A stretch of DNA of 22,765 bases from Phoronis ovalis (Eukaryota > Phoronida > Phoronidae): contig JAOXYB010054611.1 in assembly GCA_028565635.1 (NCBI GenBank), forward strand, positions 3,050 to 25,814. The letters are read 5' to 3'. Positions 9,901-20,616 of this stretch are shown here, in pieces. Made by a program: the position numbers and the translations under genes. The notes beneath the pieces are model-generated. The model searched no databases. It was given only the letters and a program-made list of their open reading frames with translations, and was not told the origin of the DNA. Positions within the stretch are counted from its first letter, which is position 1; every line of letters begins with the position of its first letter.

Positions 9901-10793
9901 TTAAGCTATTATCAATAATGTTTGAACTGTGTTGTTAAACTTTCACATTTGCACTCACCAACACTATTAGCCCTAGTTCTGTCAAAATTCTTAAATCTTT
10001 GAAAAGAAACTCGTGTCTGTTATCATTTTCGTTATCAAATTCGGTCAAGTACACTGAAAAACTAGCGTAGCCAAGATGATACCAATTCATTAGTTGTATT
10101 GTACAAAACGAAATATTTTGATATTTTGTTCATCTGTGTACCCATTTGAATTTTTAGTTTTTCTAAATTAAAATGTGTGAAGTAATTTTTTTTTTTAAAT
10201 TAATTAAACCGTACTAGCATGTTAGCGAATACAGTGATAACTTCAATATTCAAAATCGAAGTTAATTCTGCATGACCAATTTTGTGAAAACTAATAGGCC
10301 TAGAACACCTAGAATGGAAACATTTCTAATATTTTGCTGAACATCCTATGGTAACATGTACCAAATTTAAACGCAAGGTGATTTATTCAATCATGCAATA
10401 ACAACAACATTATTACCTTTACAGGATATGTAATTATTTTTTGTAGTAATCGAGTAATCTCTTTATTTTCACTCCTTACATTTTCAGTTTTAATTCCTTC
10501 ATACTGTTACATTCTACAGTGACCAATGTCACAAAATCTGGAGCTAGATTGCCTAAGAGATTATGTACTTACATTTTTAAAGGCATACAGATTAATATTT
10601 GTGGTTAAAGAAATAATTTGGGATCTTCTGTTTGTATATTACCACATAAGAGGACTATATTCATTTGCAGTATTTTTGTTTAGCTCTGAGATGAGAACGG
10701 GGTTAAATATTCATAGTTTTAGACTGATTCATGAATCAAGCCAAAAGTTCATGTATTAGGACAAAACAAATAAATCATATTTTCTTAGCATAC

Positions 10794-10893
10794 NNNNNNN
10801 NNNNNNNNNNNNNNNNNNNNNNNNNNNNNNNNNNNNNNNNNNNNNNNNNNNNNNNNNNNNNNNNNNNNNNNNNNNNNNNNNNNNNNNNNNNNN
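10794..10893. other. Assembly gap (100 N)
   Basis: Exactly 100 N, the usual placeholder for a scaffold gap of unknown length. It lies inside the Hox3-Hox2 spacer, so the distance between the genes is uncertain, and an upstream Hox2 exon could be missing here. Confidence 0.98.
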
Positions 10894-12650
10894 TACGACA
10901 GTTGTTTTAAAAGCTGCTGGTAACACTTTACATACAGTGCCTTCTATACAAAATAATTTGGGTGAAACTTTTGTTTTTAAAATATAAGTATGAGACACTT
11001 TACCTGCAGATATTTAATGTTGTTACAATAATAATATACAGGCCAGTCTGAGAAGACGTGTGTGTTTGGTTGGAGTTATAGCCGGTATCAAAAATCTATT
11101 ACAATATAACTAATTTTTATATTCCCTTTATTAATCGCAATAAATATTCGTCGGTATATTTCCTCGGATAACAACTCTGACATTAATAAAGCAAAAGTAA
11201 ATATCTATCGAATATAAATAAAAATTTACATCTAGTATACACTTTTTACATGACTAAAAGGATCAAGTGAGACCAAGAGTTGATATTTTGAATTAATTAT
11301 ATAGCGCCTTTATAACAATTCATTGTAATGCTCTTTAACTAAAATAATATAGTATTAAATAATAGTATTCAATGTCGTCAGAAAAATGTAATAGTTCTTA
11401 TTCTCTATTGTTGAATAAATTGTGTAATCCCTGCCTAGTGCCAATTCTTAATTTAAACTTCAGCCTTTTCCCGGCGGAATTTACCGGATTTCAAAGTGGC
11501 TCCTTGTTCACCTGAAATATAACGAATATCCCATCTGAGCCAACAGTTTAATTATCAAATCAGTTTTATAAACCACATAACAGGGAACTGACTCCCAAAT
11601 TTTAAGAGTTCTCAAACTGAAATAATGTTTTTAAATAGTTCCTAAATTAAAACAATGTTTTCATGTTAATCAAACGCCATTTTTGTTTCAATGAGATTGA
11701 TCAGTTACAAGACGGATTAGATTTTCTTAATATGACCCCTTGCAAAATATGTCAACATATTTAGTGTAGACACAATCCAACCAGTGAAGGTGAGTTTTAC
11801 TCTATAATGTTTAGTTTGCGCTAATGCCATTTAATCAGTAAATGAGTAAATGTAATCGTGTAAATAATATTGAAGACAAATAAAACATGTAATTAAAAAA
11901 GTATTAATTTACTTTTCCCTTCATTAAGGCACTTTTTTCATCAGAGTAAAATTTTCTATTACATTTCCCAAGAGACCGGAAATTTTGCTTTATCCTGGTG
12001 TTGTTTATACCAACGAAACAACAGAATTGCGTAATCGTTACATAGACTTCACGCTTTCTGCAGTATATTTCATCGTAACTTTTTGGTCAAGTTAAATCTT
12101 GTCGTATATTAATTTAATAATTTAACTGCCGAAGCTTTTTAATTAATTAGATGTATATAGTAGAACCGTGACTGTTCTACGTTTTTAATTTAGTTAAAAA
12201 GAGAAAGCAATGTTTGCCAACTAATACAATTTCGTTGATTAATAAATGGATAGCTTTGACGAAATTAAAATATAGATCAAAAGCTATCATTTCTTTACCT
12301 TGGTTTTATCTCGTGAGTTTCGCATATTTAACATTCTGGGTTTGAAACTAATAGAATTCAATTTTATTAACATCACTCACTGAAGCGTGGTGTGTTAGCT
12401 TTAATTGAAATGGACAGTTGCTGACTTACCTGAATAGAAACAAGACGCACATTTTCACAATTCAGCGAATCTACGTCTGAATGTTACAACAACCAAGTTT
12501 CAACTGCTAGGTTAGGGCGTCTTTATCAGCATGATTTGTGAGATGTCATTAGCACCGTGAATAATAACCATTTCTGGTACAGCAATTAGGCGTCAAAATA
12601 TGATACATTACTTTTTTGTAAGTAGCCCATTCATTTTATTGTTTACTTGT

Positions 12651-12652
12651 AG
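12651..12652 (+). other. Probable Hox2 splice acceptor
   Basis: The T-rich tract ending in CTTGTAG (12646-12652) looks like a good 3' splice site. An exon 12653-12715 would be 63 nt and phase 1 at both ends, matching the phase of the known downstream intron. It implies at least one exon further upstream. Unspliced, the frame is closed by TAA at 12619. Confidence 0.45.
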
Positions 12653-12672
12653 GTTTTGGGCATGCTCTGGTG

Positions 12673-14079
12673 ATGGAACGTTTACAGTATTCGTGGATGA
12701 AGGATAATACGAGCGGTGAGTATTAGTTATTTTTTTATATTTTTAAATTAGCTGGACTAAAAATATTTAGAAAGTATAGCAACATTTAAATATTATATTC
12801 GTTCCTGGTACCATCGTCGCAGCATTATTGATTGACATCAAAGAAAAGTCATTATCTATGAAGCTGCAGGCTTTTATCGGTTCAAATCGTGTTAATGTAT
12901 GCGCCATGCATCAGTTAAACAACACATACACTTGAGCAATAAACGCAGCGGGCTTACTCTTTATAATTTATTCTTTTGTTTTGTATATATAAATCACATT
13001 TGTATATAAAATTAGATTTGGATGCTATTCAAGATCAGAACAACTTACTCTGCGGCAATAAAATTTTCAAAATACTAGTTCAATATATTTTGCTTATAAA
13101 TTTAATCGTAAAATTTAGGTTTCTTTTTCTTCGCTTAGGTTCAACATAAAGGGATTTTTTAAAATAAATGTGCGTAAGAACATTTTTCAGCCCTATAGTA
13201 AGAAATATAACAGTTTACAAAGTTTACTTCGCCAACTGGCTGGACCCTGAATCACATATTTTTCCGGCGCTACTCTGACTTAATTACCAAAAACGTGTTT
13301 TTGCAGATCGTTTGGTTGATGAGAAAAGCTCTGCCCCACGCCGACTGAGAACGGCATACACTAACACGCAACTTCTGGAATTAGAAAAAGAATTCCATTT
13401 TAATAAATACTTATGTCGCCCTCGAAGAATAGAGATTGCGGCGTCTTTAGATCTCACTGAAAGACAGGTAAAGGTATGGTTCCAGAATCGTCGAATGAAA
13501 TTCAAACGCCAGAATCAATTCACTACAGGAAGTGATGGGGAAGCAGACGACAAGGTTTCTTACTGCACTCCGGAACCGATGCAGAAGCAGTCTAAATGTT
13601 CATCTGTTGAAACAAAAGTCTGTCCAGAATTAGTGCCTAAGCAGACGGAAATGATAACGCGATCAAACGATGTGGATAAATGTTGTAAGGGTGTAAGCAT
13701 GCTGCCACACTGTCAACAAACCGCATCAGCTTTGGGTGGACAACAAACGGACTATATCACAACAGATGATGGTAACAATCATGGATACTATCAAGCCAGA
13801 GAGGACGACGCATGTTATTATAGTACACGAGATGCGTCTTCCTTGGAATCTAGCACTTTTACTGATTGGCAATCGTCGGGTGTAGAATTTCAGCAGCCTG
13901 TCACCAGCTACGATTCAAACATTTCGTTTCGGGCAAGTCATCACAATGACAATTCATCTTTTGGCTGCTTTGAAAGAAACTATTCATATAACAACTACAG
14001 CTGTACTGAGAATAACCATAATGGTGTAGACTTCAATATGTACAATTACGCAACTGTTGCTGGTTTTAATGTAACATGA
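12673..14079 (+). CDS. Hox2: Hox2 (proboscipedia-type) homeodomain transcription factor; N-terminus uncertain
   Basis: Exons 12673-12715 and 13307-14079 join in frame (phase 1) to give 271 residues. Identity rests on the homeodomain at residues 25-84 (13336-13515), beginning [20 protein letters not shown] and ending [25 protein letters not shown] and [14 protein letters not shown] are diagnostic of Hox2/proboscipedia. Position 56 is Phe where His is common. The hexapeptide reads QYSWMKD (residues 5-11), Ser replacing the usual Pro but the key Trp kept. Only 15 residues separate it from the homeodomain. The first in-frame ATG after a stop is at 12673. A 3-codon upstream ORF (12662-12673) overlaps it as TGATG. 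The N-terminal FINSQPS motif of other Hox2 proteins is not visible: it is either lost or in an unseen upstream exon. The 187-residue tail is rich in Ser, Tyr, Asn and Gln. Confidence 0.9.
12716..13306 (+). other. Hox2 intron
   Basis: The 591-bp phase-1 intron has donor GCG|GTGAGT and acceptor GTTTTTGCAG. It is AT-rich. TTGATTGACATCA near 12828-12840 combines a PBC/Hox-like TGATTGAC with a MEIS/PREP-like TGACA, a possible intronic Hox-cofactor site; this is only a motif match. No coding sequence is seen. Confidence 0.88.
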
Positions 14080-14640
14080 AAGAAAAGATTGAAGTTATTC
14101 GAAAATACTTTTAGGGGAACACAGACGCTTATTTATTTCAACCATTTTACTCAAATGCTTTGCCTGGTTCTGATTACTAATAAATGTCTTGCAACGATTT
14201 TTAGGTTTGCTTCTAGATTTTTAGATGTTGTACATTATTATTATAGCTAGGTAGCCCTATCGCGAGTTAATGTTGTACTAAATATGTACGCTCCATTGAA
14301 TGTGAAACGTTCTCATTTTTATGTGTGCATAACACTTAGATTAGTTATATAAACTACATTCAATCCTAAAAATCCATTTCTCGTGAATTTTTACTGCTAT
14401 TTCGTACATATCACATACAAAAAATGAAAATAGTTAATAGAAGGCGTGGGAAAATTTGGAGTAACGTAACGCGTTTATTTCCTACATAAAAACCAGAATG
14501 ATCTACAAACTAATTGTATGAATGATAACCGTATGATGACACACATTTTCATGTTTACATGTATATTGTTGTATTCATGGATCTACAAACTAGATTAGAC
14601 TTTACGCACTGAATTACCAATAAAGCCGTTTATTATAACC
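14080..14640 (+). other. Probable Hox2 3'UTR
   Basis: AT-rich sequence after the Hox2 stop, with AATAAA signals at 14179-14184 and 14619-14624. A 13-bp exact direct repeat, GATCTACAAACTA, occurs at 14500-14512 and 14580-14592. No miR-10 seed match is present, unlike in Hox3. The 3' end is not determined. Confidence 0.5.
14179..14184 (+). terminator. Hox2 proximal poly(A) signal
   Basis: AATAAA 100 nt after the Hox2 stop, followed by TGTCTTGC and a T-rich stretch. A second AATAAA at 14619-14624 could make a longer 3'UTR. Confidence 0.5.
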
Positions 14641-15470
14641 TGATTTTTAAAAATATCACATCATTATTCGACTTGTGAATGTAACGTCACTGTAGTAAGC
14701 AACTATTTTTCATTAAAACAGAAGAAAAACGTATCTATTGCAACTATTTTGTGAGTTGTCACACATTCGCATTAACAGAAGTCACAGGAACTCGCACGAA
14801 ATAGGTAGAAGTTCACACTTTCTTAACATTTTGGCATGATGTCTGCTTGTATACCCGCAGAAAAACAATGTCACAGAAATGTTGTTAATTACTTTTTTGC
14901 GGTAATTCGATTTTTTTTAATGTATTTTTTTATTGAAACTGAATAGATAAGGCATAATTGTTCACACACTGTTATATCATGGTGACTTGATTATGTCGAT
15001 AGGAAATAAATTTAAATGTAAAAAATAAGTCAAAACGCAAAAAATTGTATTTGTGTGTCTATATTGTTTACTTATTTATGTTTCCTACAATGATTAAAAA
15101 AAGTTAATAGCTAGAGTATTAAGAAACTTTTTGCACCGGAATTGATACTAACCATTTAAGTTTTTATAGTTATTTTTGATATTTATTAAACAGTTGCCGG
15201 TGTAACTGAAGCGTAAAAAAAGAAAATTTGAAACATCCTATTTATTTGTAAACTGGGTATTTTCTGCAGTATTTTACGATTTCAATACTTTAAAATATAA
15301 GCACATAAAATTAAAAATGTATTTATTTGATTTTTTCTGAATAGTAAAAATGTTATCTTGCAACAAAAATGAGGTATAACTGTTTTAATTATGATAAAGT
15401 AATTAGCTTAAGAAATGTTGACTTTGCTTTACTAGTAACCCCCTATCCATCATCGTTATAGCTGTTTTGT
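14641..15470. other. Hox2-Hox1 spacer
   Basis: About 0.8 kb of very AT-rich DNA, with no open frame or RNA gene that I can support. Hox1 upstream elements begin after 15480. Confidence 0.75.
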
Positions 15471-15489
15471 GTTGCGTTATTTACTCATT

Positions 15490-15532
15490 GATTGGCTAAG
15501 ACCTTGGTCACGTGGTTGTTGATCTGACGTGA
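15490..15532 (+). promoter_or_regulatory. Hox1 proximal module: GATTGG, CACGTG and TGACGTGA
   Basis: Inverted CCAAT box GATTGG (15490-15495), E-box CACGTG (15509-15514) and CRE-like TGACGTGA (15525-15532) lie 91-133 bases before the Hox1 ATG. ATTGG and CACGTG are 13 bases apart, against 12 in front of Hox3. NF-Y and USF-type factors are the obvious candidate binders. No clear TATA box is seen. T-rich TTTATTTTAG near 15547-15556 could be a 5'UTR splice acceptor. Confidence 0.5.
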
Positions 15533-15622
15533 ACCTGTTTCTTCCATTTATTTTAGATTTATCTCCGGCATCGACAGCTAATTTGTGATCCATCATTTAT
15601 TCGGTAGGACAGCACTTAAATT

Positions 15623-18128
15623 ATGAATTTGGACAGTGATTATACCATATGTAACTTAGATAACCAGACCTACTCGACGGGGCCGCTTTCACAAAACTCT
15701 GATCAGTATGGCGCATATCCTAATAGTTGTGACAGTCGATTGTCATCATGCAGTCAAAACCACGAATCTCAAAATAGTGTATATCGGCATACTGCTGCTG
15801 TCTACCAGTCGTACACGAGCTATCCTATGAGCACTGAATCTCAACAGTCTTTTAACTATAGCAGTTACCAGAACGAATGTCCGACTACACCTCTTAGGCA
15901 TAACTACCAACCTTGTAGCTACAACCAAACAACAGAATGCACGGAAAGTAGGGAAAATGCTCAGGCTGTACCGTTTAAATGGATGCAAGTAAAGAGGAGT
16001 ATTCCTAAAACAGGTTAGTGAAAAACCTAACGGTTTTTTCTTGACATTTCTAACAACAGCCGTCTGTCCATATCTATTTATCCGGTACGTGTATGCTACT
16101 AAATAAGCTTAGTTTATTTTACAGAGTCCATGCACCTTATGCACATCTTTACAGAGACCCTTTTCTTTTTTAATATTAGCAATACAAGGTTTCAGAAGCA
16201 CAAAGTAAGAAAGCCAATAAATGGGCAACAAATGCATTCCCGAACAGGGCGAAATTAATATTGTTATAAATATAATATATATATTTAATAATATAAATAT
16301 ATAATGTTATAAAATTATGAAATATATTAATGTATAAACTGTATAATTTTCTAAAATATATATTAATATAATATAATATAATATATATTCGCAAGCAGTT
16401 TTGCCCAACATTTTTTTAATGTAAAAATTATAACAGAGATGTGAGTTGATTGAACAACAAACGATATACTCTTTGTGTTTTTGCTGTCAACGTTTTCGTC
16501 TCCGAGTCTGATACTACTTGGTACCTGAAGAACTAACACGATTAAAAGCATTATATATGAGAAAAGTAAACAAAATGAAATATAATCCTTCTCCGATTGC
16601 GGTCAAGTATTCCAATAACCGCCATTTTTAGCGTCTTTGTTGTTTCTTCAATTAGGCAACTTTTTAAACTTACAATTTTTGCTTTGGAGTTTCCCAAATG
16701 TGCTCATCTTGATATCATCAATTATGGCTCTCATTTTTTACATTTAATTTCGAAACGTTTATTTATTTTATTCTAATATATATGGTTATATTATTCTTTC
16801 ATTGAACACGTTTAGCCCCGTGTTTTAACATACATGTACCAATTCTGCAAGTAATATTTTGTTGCTTTTTAAAACAATTATACTTAATTAAATGTGTCGA
16901 CCGTGTCTTCGATACAGTTGTAGAACATTTATTTATTACTCGTACTTTGTACAGCAACATTTTCTTAGCGCGCCAAGCATTTAATTTTAAGGTGATGGCT
17001 GCGGGAATTGGTTAGAGTTGATTGGTTTATTGTTCTAAGCTAGTCAAAATTTCTCAGCTATTACTTTTCGGAGGAATTTTGAGCAGTCATGAAACGTTTT
17101 AAAACGCAACCACAGTATTCATGAACACAGCGCACTAAACACCTGTCTTTACAGACGCACATCAAAGAGACCGCATAAAAGTATCAGTGTCTTCTACCTG
17201 TATAAGATTTCAAATAGCTTTTGTTGGAGTTAAACGGTTAAAGTGTAATCGTTTTAAACGCTCACTTAAGCTGTTTGTAAAAAGTTACGAAAAGTTTACA
17301 CAATTATTGTGCTACACCTTGCGCTATGAGATACCTTATTAAACTACAATCCGATAGCTGTTGTAAGAGAAGAAAAAGCAGAAATTAGAAATAATTCATA
17401 AATGCTACTACAAGTAGAATTGAGAAAGAATTAAATTTTAATTTAATTTTATTTCATGAATAAAATAGAAAAAAATGTAAACTAGAAGAATTTGAATAAA
17501 AAATAGCATAACATAAAATTAAATAATTTAATACAAAAATACCACAGAATAAAAAACTATAATAAATATAACATAAGACAAGATTTAAATAAAAATAAAA
17601 TCAAATCTCCATTTTTTTTAGTCTTTTGCTTTTTGTAGAAGCCGGTTTTTAATAATATCGCTCTTTCAAAATGTTATTTTCAGACAAACTAACCAAATGG
17701 TGTCACTGTCTTATTATGTATCACCAATTTAGTGTATAAACAAAGAAACGATTAAACCCGCAATTAAAACAGTATCATGTACCATGATCAGTTTATCGCT
17801 TCTCCCCGCGCTTGTCTTTACTTTCTAATATTTATATGCAATGTGTGTTTCAGGAATTAAACAACAGCTGAATGCAGGGGATACATTTACAAGTTCGTAT
17901 GCCAGTTCACCTAACATGGGCCGTACAAACTTTACCAACAAACAGCTGACAGAACTAGAAAAAGAATTCCATTTTAACAAATATTTGACACGTGCGAGAA
18001 GAATAGAAATAGCAGCAACGTTGGGACTCAATGAAACTCAGGTGAAAATTTGGTTCCAAAATAGACGAATGAAACAGAAGAAACGTTTGAAAGAATGTAG
18101 AGCACAAATGAAAGAAGTGTGCGAATAA
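15623..18128 (+). CDS. Hox1: Hox1 (labial-type) homeodomain transcription factor (two coding exons)
   Basis: Exons 15623-16013 and 17854-18128 join in frame (phase 1) to give 221 residues. The N-terminal exon, starting MNLDSDY at the first ATG, is rich in Ser, Tyr, Gln and Asn. The hexapeptide region [10 protein letters not shown] (residues 117-126) carries the KWMQVKR signature of Hox1/labial, whose Trp docks on PBC proteins. The homeodomain is at residues 150-209 (17910-18089): [38 protein letters not shown] and the recognition helix [25 protein letters not shown] and LGLNETQ are Hox1 hallmarks. Met at homeodomain position 3 is unusual, as Asn is common there. Only 12 residues follow the homeodomain, and the whole protein is shorter than most labial proteins. 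It is predicted to be a nuclear regulator of the most anterior Hox domain. It is the last Hox gene at this end of the cluster. Confidence 0.96.
16014..17853 (+). other. Hox1 intron
   Basis: The 1,840-bp phase-1 intron has donor CAG|GTTAGT and acceptor GTGTTTCAG. It includes an almost pure A/T block at 16261-16389 and another A/T-rich tract at about 17395-17590. Between them, 16992-17035 is less AT-rich and holds TGATGGCTG, AATTGGTTAG and TTGATTGGTTTATTG, loosely like PBC/Hox and CCAAT sites. It is a candidate autoregulatory enhancer. No coding sequence is seen. Confidence 0.92.
16261..16389. repeat. AT-rich low-complexity tract in the Hox1 intron
   Basis: About 130 bp made almost entirely of A and T, with irregular TATA and TAATA units (for example TAATATAATATAATATA near its end). 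It behaves as a simple-sequence tract, probably length-variable between individuals. Confidence 0.85.
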
Positions 18129-18320
18129 ATAATCCCGTGAAGAATCTCATATTTATTTCATTTTGTTATAACGCGTGACAATTTGGGTGGCACTCTAGTC
18201 TCCTGTATAGCTTATATGCCAACTTTGATCTGTATATATGTTGTATGTAAGTTTTGTTGTCTTGGTGCTGTGTTGTTATTTTATTTATTTATTCTCGCAA
18301 TAAAACAGTTTGATATAAAA
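18129..18320 (+). other. Probable Hox1 3'UTR
   Basis: Sequence from the Hox1 stop to just past AATAAA at 18299-18304. An earlier AATAAA overlaps the stop codon (18124-18129) and is too close to be the likely signal. A 62-codon frame here is an alternative-frame artefact of the UTR. Confidence 0.55.
18299..18304 (+). terminator. Hox1 poly(A) signal AATAAA
   Basis: AATAAA 170 nt downstream of the Hox1 stop, preceded by a T-rich stretch (TTATTTTATTTATTTATT). It is assigned by position. Confidence 0.55.
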
Positions 18321-18608
18321 CACGTCATGCGAACCACGTCTTACCAAACAAGGGACATGCAGTTGATTTAATTAAACTATTATCCCATGGTAGTATATAA
18401 TTTTGTATGTAGTTTTCTTTGAAATCCACACATCGATCTTTATTAATGACAGTTCTATCATTGCAATTTCTAGTCGGTAAATATCAAAAAAATAACTGAC
18501 CTAGTTTTAAAAGCTTTGACAAGTATACATTAAACAGACATGTACACATTAAAAAATTAATGTAGACTGTTCGAATTCTGATCGCGGTTTATTACCGAGT
18601 TTGAAATT

Positions 18609-18690
18609 GATAAATTTATTCATTTCTAAACCCGAATTTAGTGATGTTGTTAACAAAACAAATTTCATCTAAAATATATTTAAAAAATCA
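18609..18690. repeat. Dispersed repeat, copy 1
   Basis: The first 40 bp (18609-18648) are identical to 19531-19570. Similarity continues at lower level after a 16-bp insertion (18649-18664). The core includes CTAAACCCGAATTTAG, itself a partial inverted repeat. Confidence 0.85.
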
Positions 18691-19530
18691 GTAATGATAA
18701 GGTGATAAAAAAGAAGCAGGCACCGATGGAAGTACCACCTTTATTGTAGATTAATAATGGTTGTGTAAATGTTTGCATAAAATATCTATTTATGCCAGGG
18801 AATATTTTGATCTGTAGAGTTTTGAAATTTATAATCAGTAAGACTCTTTAGTCGTTGCTTTAGGAAATATAAACTAAGAGTACATGTATTCACATCACCG
18901 AAAATAACTGGTCATTCTACCTACGCAAAGCTGCCCCGTACCGCATTTAAAGCTTTTCTAAAAATGGTTCTACGAAGCATGTTTTCTATTCTAATTAACT
19001 TTCTATTGGCGTAACGACTAGATTAGTAGTAACAAGATCAGATACTTAAAGCAATTACCAGCTAAATTTAATGAAAAATAGTATAGCATGTACTTATTTA
19101 TCTGATTTTCTATAGAAATTATTAATTGTATGAAAACTGACACTTGTATGTTGTCTGTGGAAATGTAGTTCGTACATTTGTTATATTTTGCCTTTAACTC
19201 TCCACATAAAATAAGCCTGCTGTTACCATGACAGCGGACATGCCCGCTTTATACATTAACCCAGATAAATTGATTGCATTGTCACTGACCCCAAACGTTT
19301 ATAGAGATCAGTTTAAAGGCATAAAACCGCTCTAGTAAAAATATTAACTTCCTCCGAGATGATTGATTTCTCTAACTCTTGTGTGCACTTGTCGCATGCC
19401 GATTACAACTAAACAAAACAACAAATGTTAGTTTCCCTATTTTTAAATTACTTGGAACATATAAAACATATAAACAAAGAGAGGTAAAATAAGTTCCACG
19501 TGACATTACGACGGCCATATCTATTATATA

Positions 19531-19598
19531 GATAAATTTATTCATTTCTAAACCCGAATTTAGTGATGTTTCATATTAAAATATAAATTAAATATATG
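19531..19598. repeat. Dispersed repeat, copy 2
   Basis: Direct-orientation partner of the repeat at 18609, offset by 922 bp. The exact match ends at 19570, and weaker AT-rich similarity (TCATATTAAAATATAAATTA) follows. Confidence 0.85.
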
Positions 19599-20555
19599 AA
19601 TTATCAATATTTTAGACGTCACATAACTATCACATTCGTTGTTAAAAAATACTTGAGGTTAATTCTATTGTTCACGTTTAACTTCCTCCAAGCGTGGAAA
19701 AACGTACTTTATGGAAAATTGTTTTCTAGATTGTTTTTAAGAATAACGTAATAAACGAAAAATGATCAAAAACCACTTAAATAAATTTTGAATATATAGA
19801 CATTTAATTAAATTTTAATTCACCTTTTTGAGTAAAAAAAACAGGATATAAAATTAAGCACATTAATTTTGATCATAATAAATGTAATTTTATTTAAATT
19901 TTATAAAATAACAGATCTCATACCCATTTTTTATTTACATCAAAATAGCAATTTATAAATATTATTCGGAGATATTAAATAATATAAATTGGTTTTATTA
20001 AAAAAATACACAGGCAAACGACGAATACAGTAGATTAAACGGCAACATCCAGAAAAAAGTATGACATAAATCATGTACATGTAAATGTAAGTCCGGTGTT
20101 TGTATTGATTTTTAATTTTACACATGCACAAGATCGTGGATTTGACTTTGAAATCATGGATATGAAAACTATCGTATTAATATTTCTTTAAATCAAATTT
20201 AATTTGCAGTGGCGTACAAACACTGATTTTTTAATAGAAATACAAGGTATTTCAAAATATTGAGACGAGGCTTTACAGACCTTTAATCTTTTAAATATAA
20301 CTCGTGCACCACAAAAGCACCGGAAAATCTACCCACAAGCGAGCATTTAAACGTACGAAATAGCAATGGAAGCCGCTTTTTTATTAATTTAACATGTAAA
20401 CAGCTATAAAGGCCTCACACTCAAACGCGGCCAGTGCTAGAACTTATAATATAAATATTTTGCGAAGTTTTACATAACGAATTATGTTTGTAATGAAGCA
20501 ATCAAAGTATCCGCCTTTAACATGTTCCCGCAAGCAAAAACGCGTCAATTTTTCC

Positions 20556-20573
20556 ACTGCAGATGGCAGCACC
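20556..20573 (+). promoter_or_regulatory. CTCF-like motif 1
   Basis: ACTGCAGATGGCAGC (20556-20570) fits 13 of 15 positions of the CTCF core CCASYAGRKGGCRSY. AGATGGCAGCACC (20561-20573) recurs exactly, inverted, at 9764-9776 behind Hox3. Binding is inferred only. Confidence 0.35.
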
Positions 20574-20616
20574 GAACAGTATGCTTTGGACACCATTTGT
20601 GAATAACCATTGTCTT

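Larger units (their letters stand above)
9474..9915 (+). other. Probable Hox3 3'UTR
   Basis: This stretch runs from the Hox3 stop to just past the first AATAAA (9895-9900); no AATAAA or ATTAAA occurs earlier. It carries a 19-bp near-perfect direct repeat and a miR-10-type seed match right before the poly(A) signal. The true 3' end is not visible from DNA alone. Confidence 0.6.
9916..12652. other. Hox3-Hox2 spacer
   Basis: About 2.7 kb of non-coding DNA, interrupted by a scaffold gap. One 77-codon frame (10526-10759, +) starts with ATG but is hydrophobic, unlike any family I know, and ends next to the gap. A good splice donor, AAG|GTGAGT, lies at 11789/11790 and could end a non-coding first exon of Hox2: joined to the acceptor at 12652 it keeps the Hox2 frame but has an in-frame TAG at 11762. 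No FINSQPS-type Hox2 N-terminal exon was seen. Confidence 0.7.

Noticed and set aside
10526-10759. 77-codon plus-strand frame next to the scaffold gap
   Set aside because: Hydrophobic, AT-biased composition, no recognisable family, and no link to Hox2 by frame or motif.
13284-13505. Minus-strand frame opposite the Hox2 homeobox
   Set aside because: Shadow of the conserved + strand coding exon. The same applies to reverse frames over the Hox1 and Hox3 exons.
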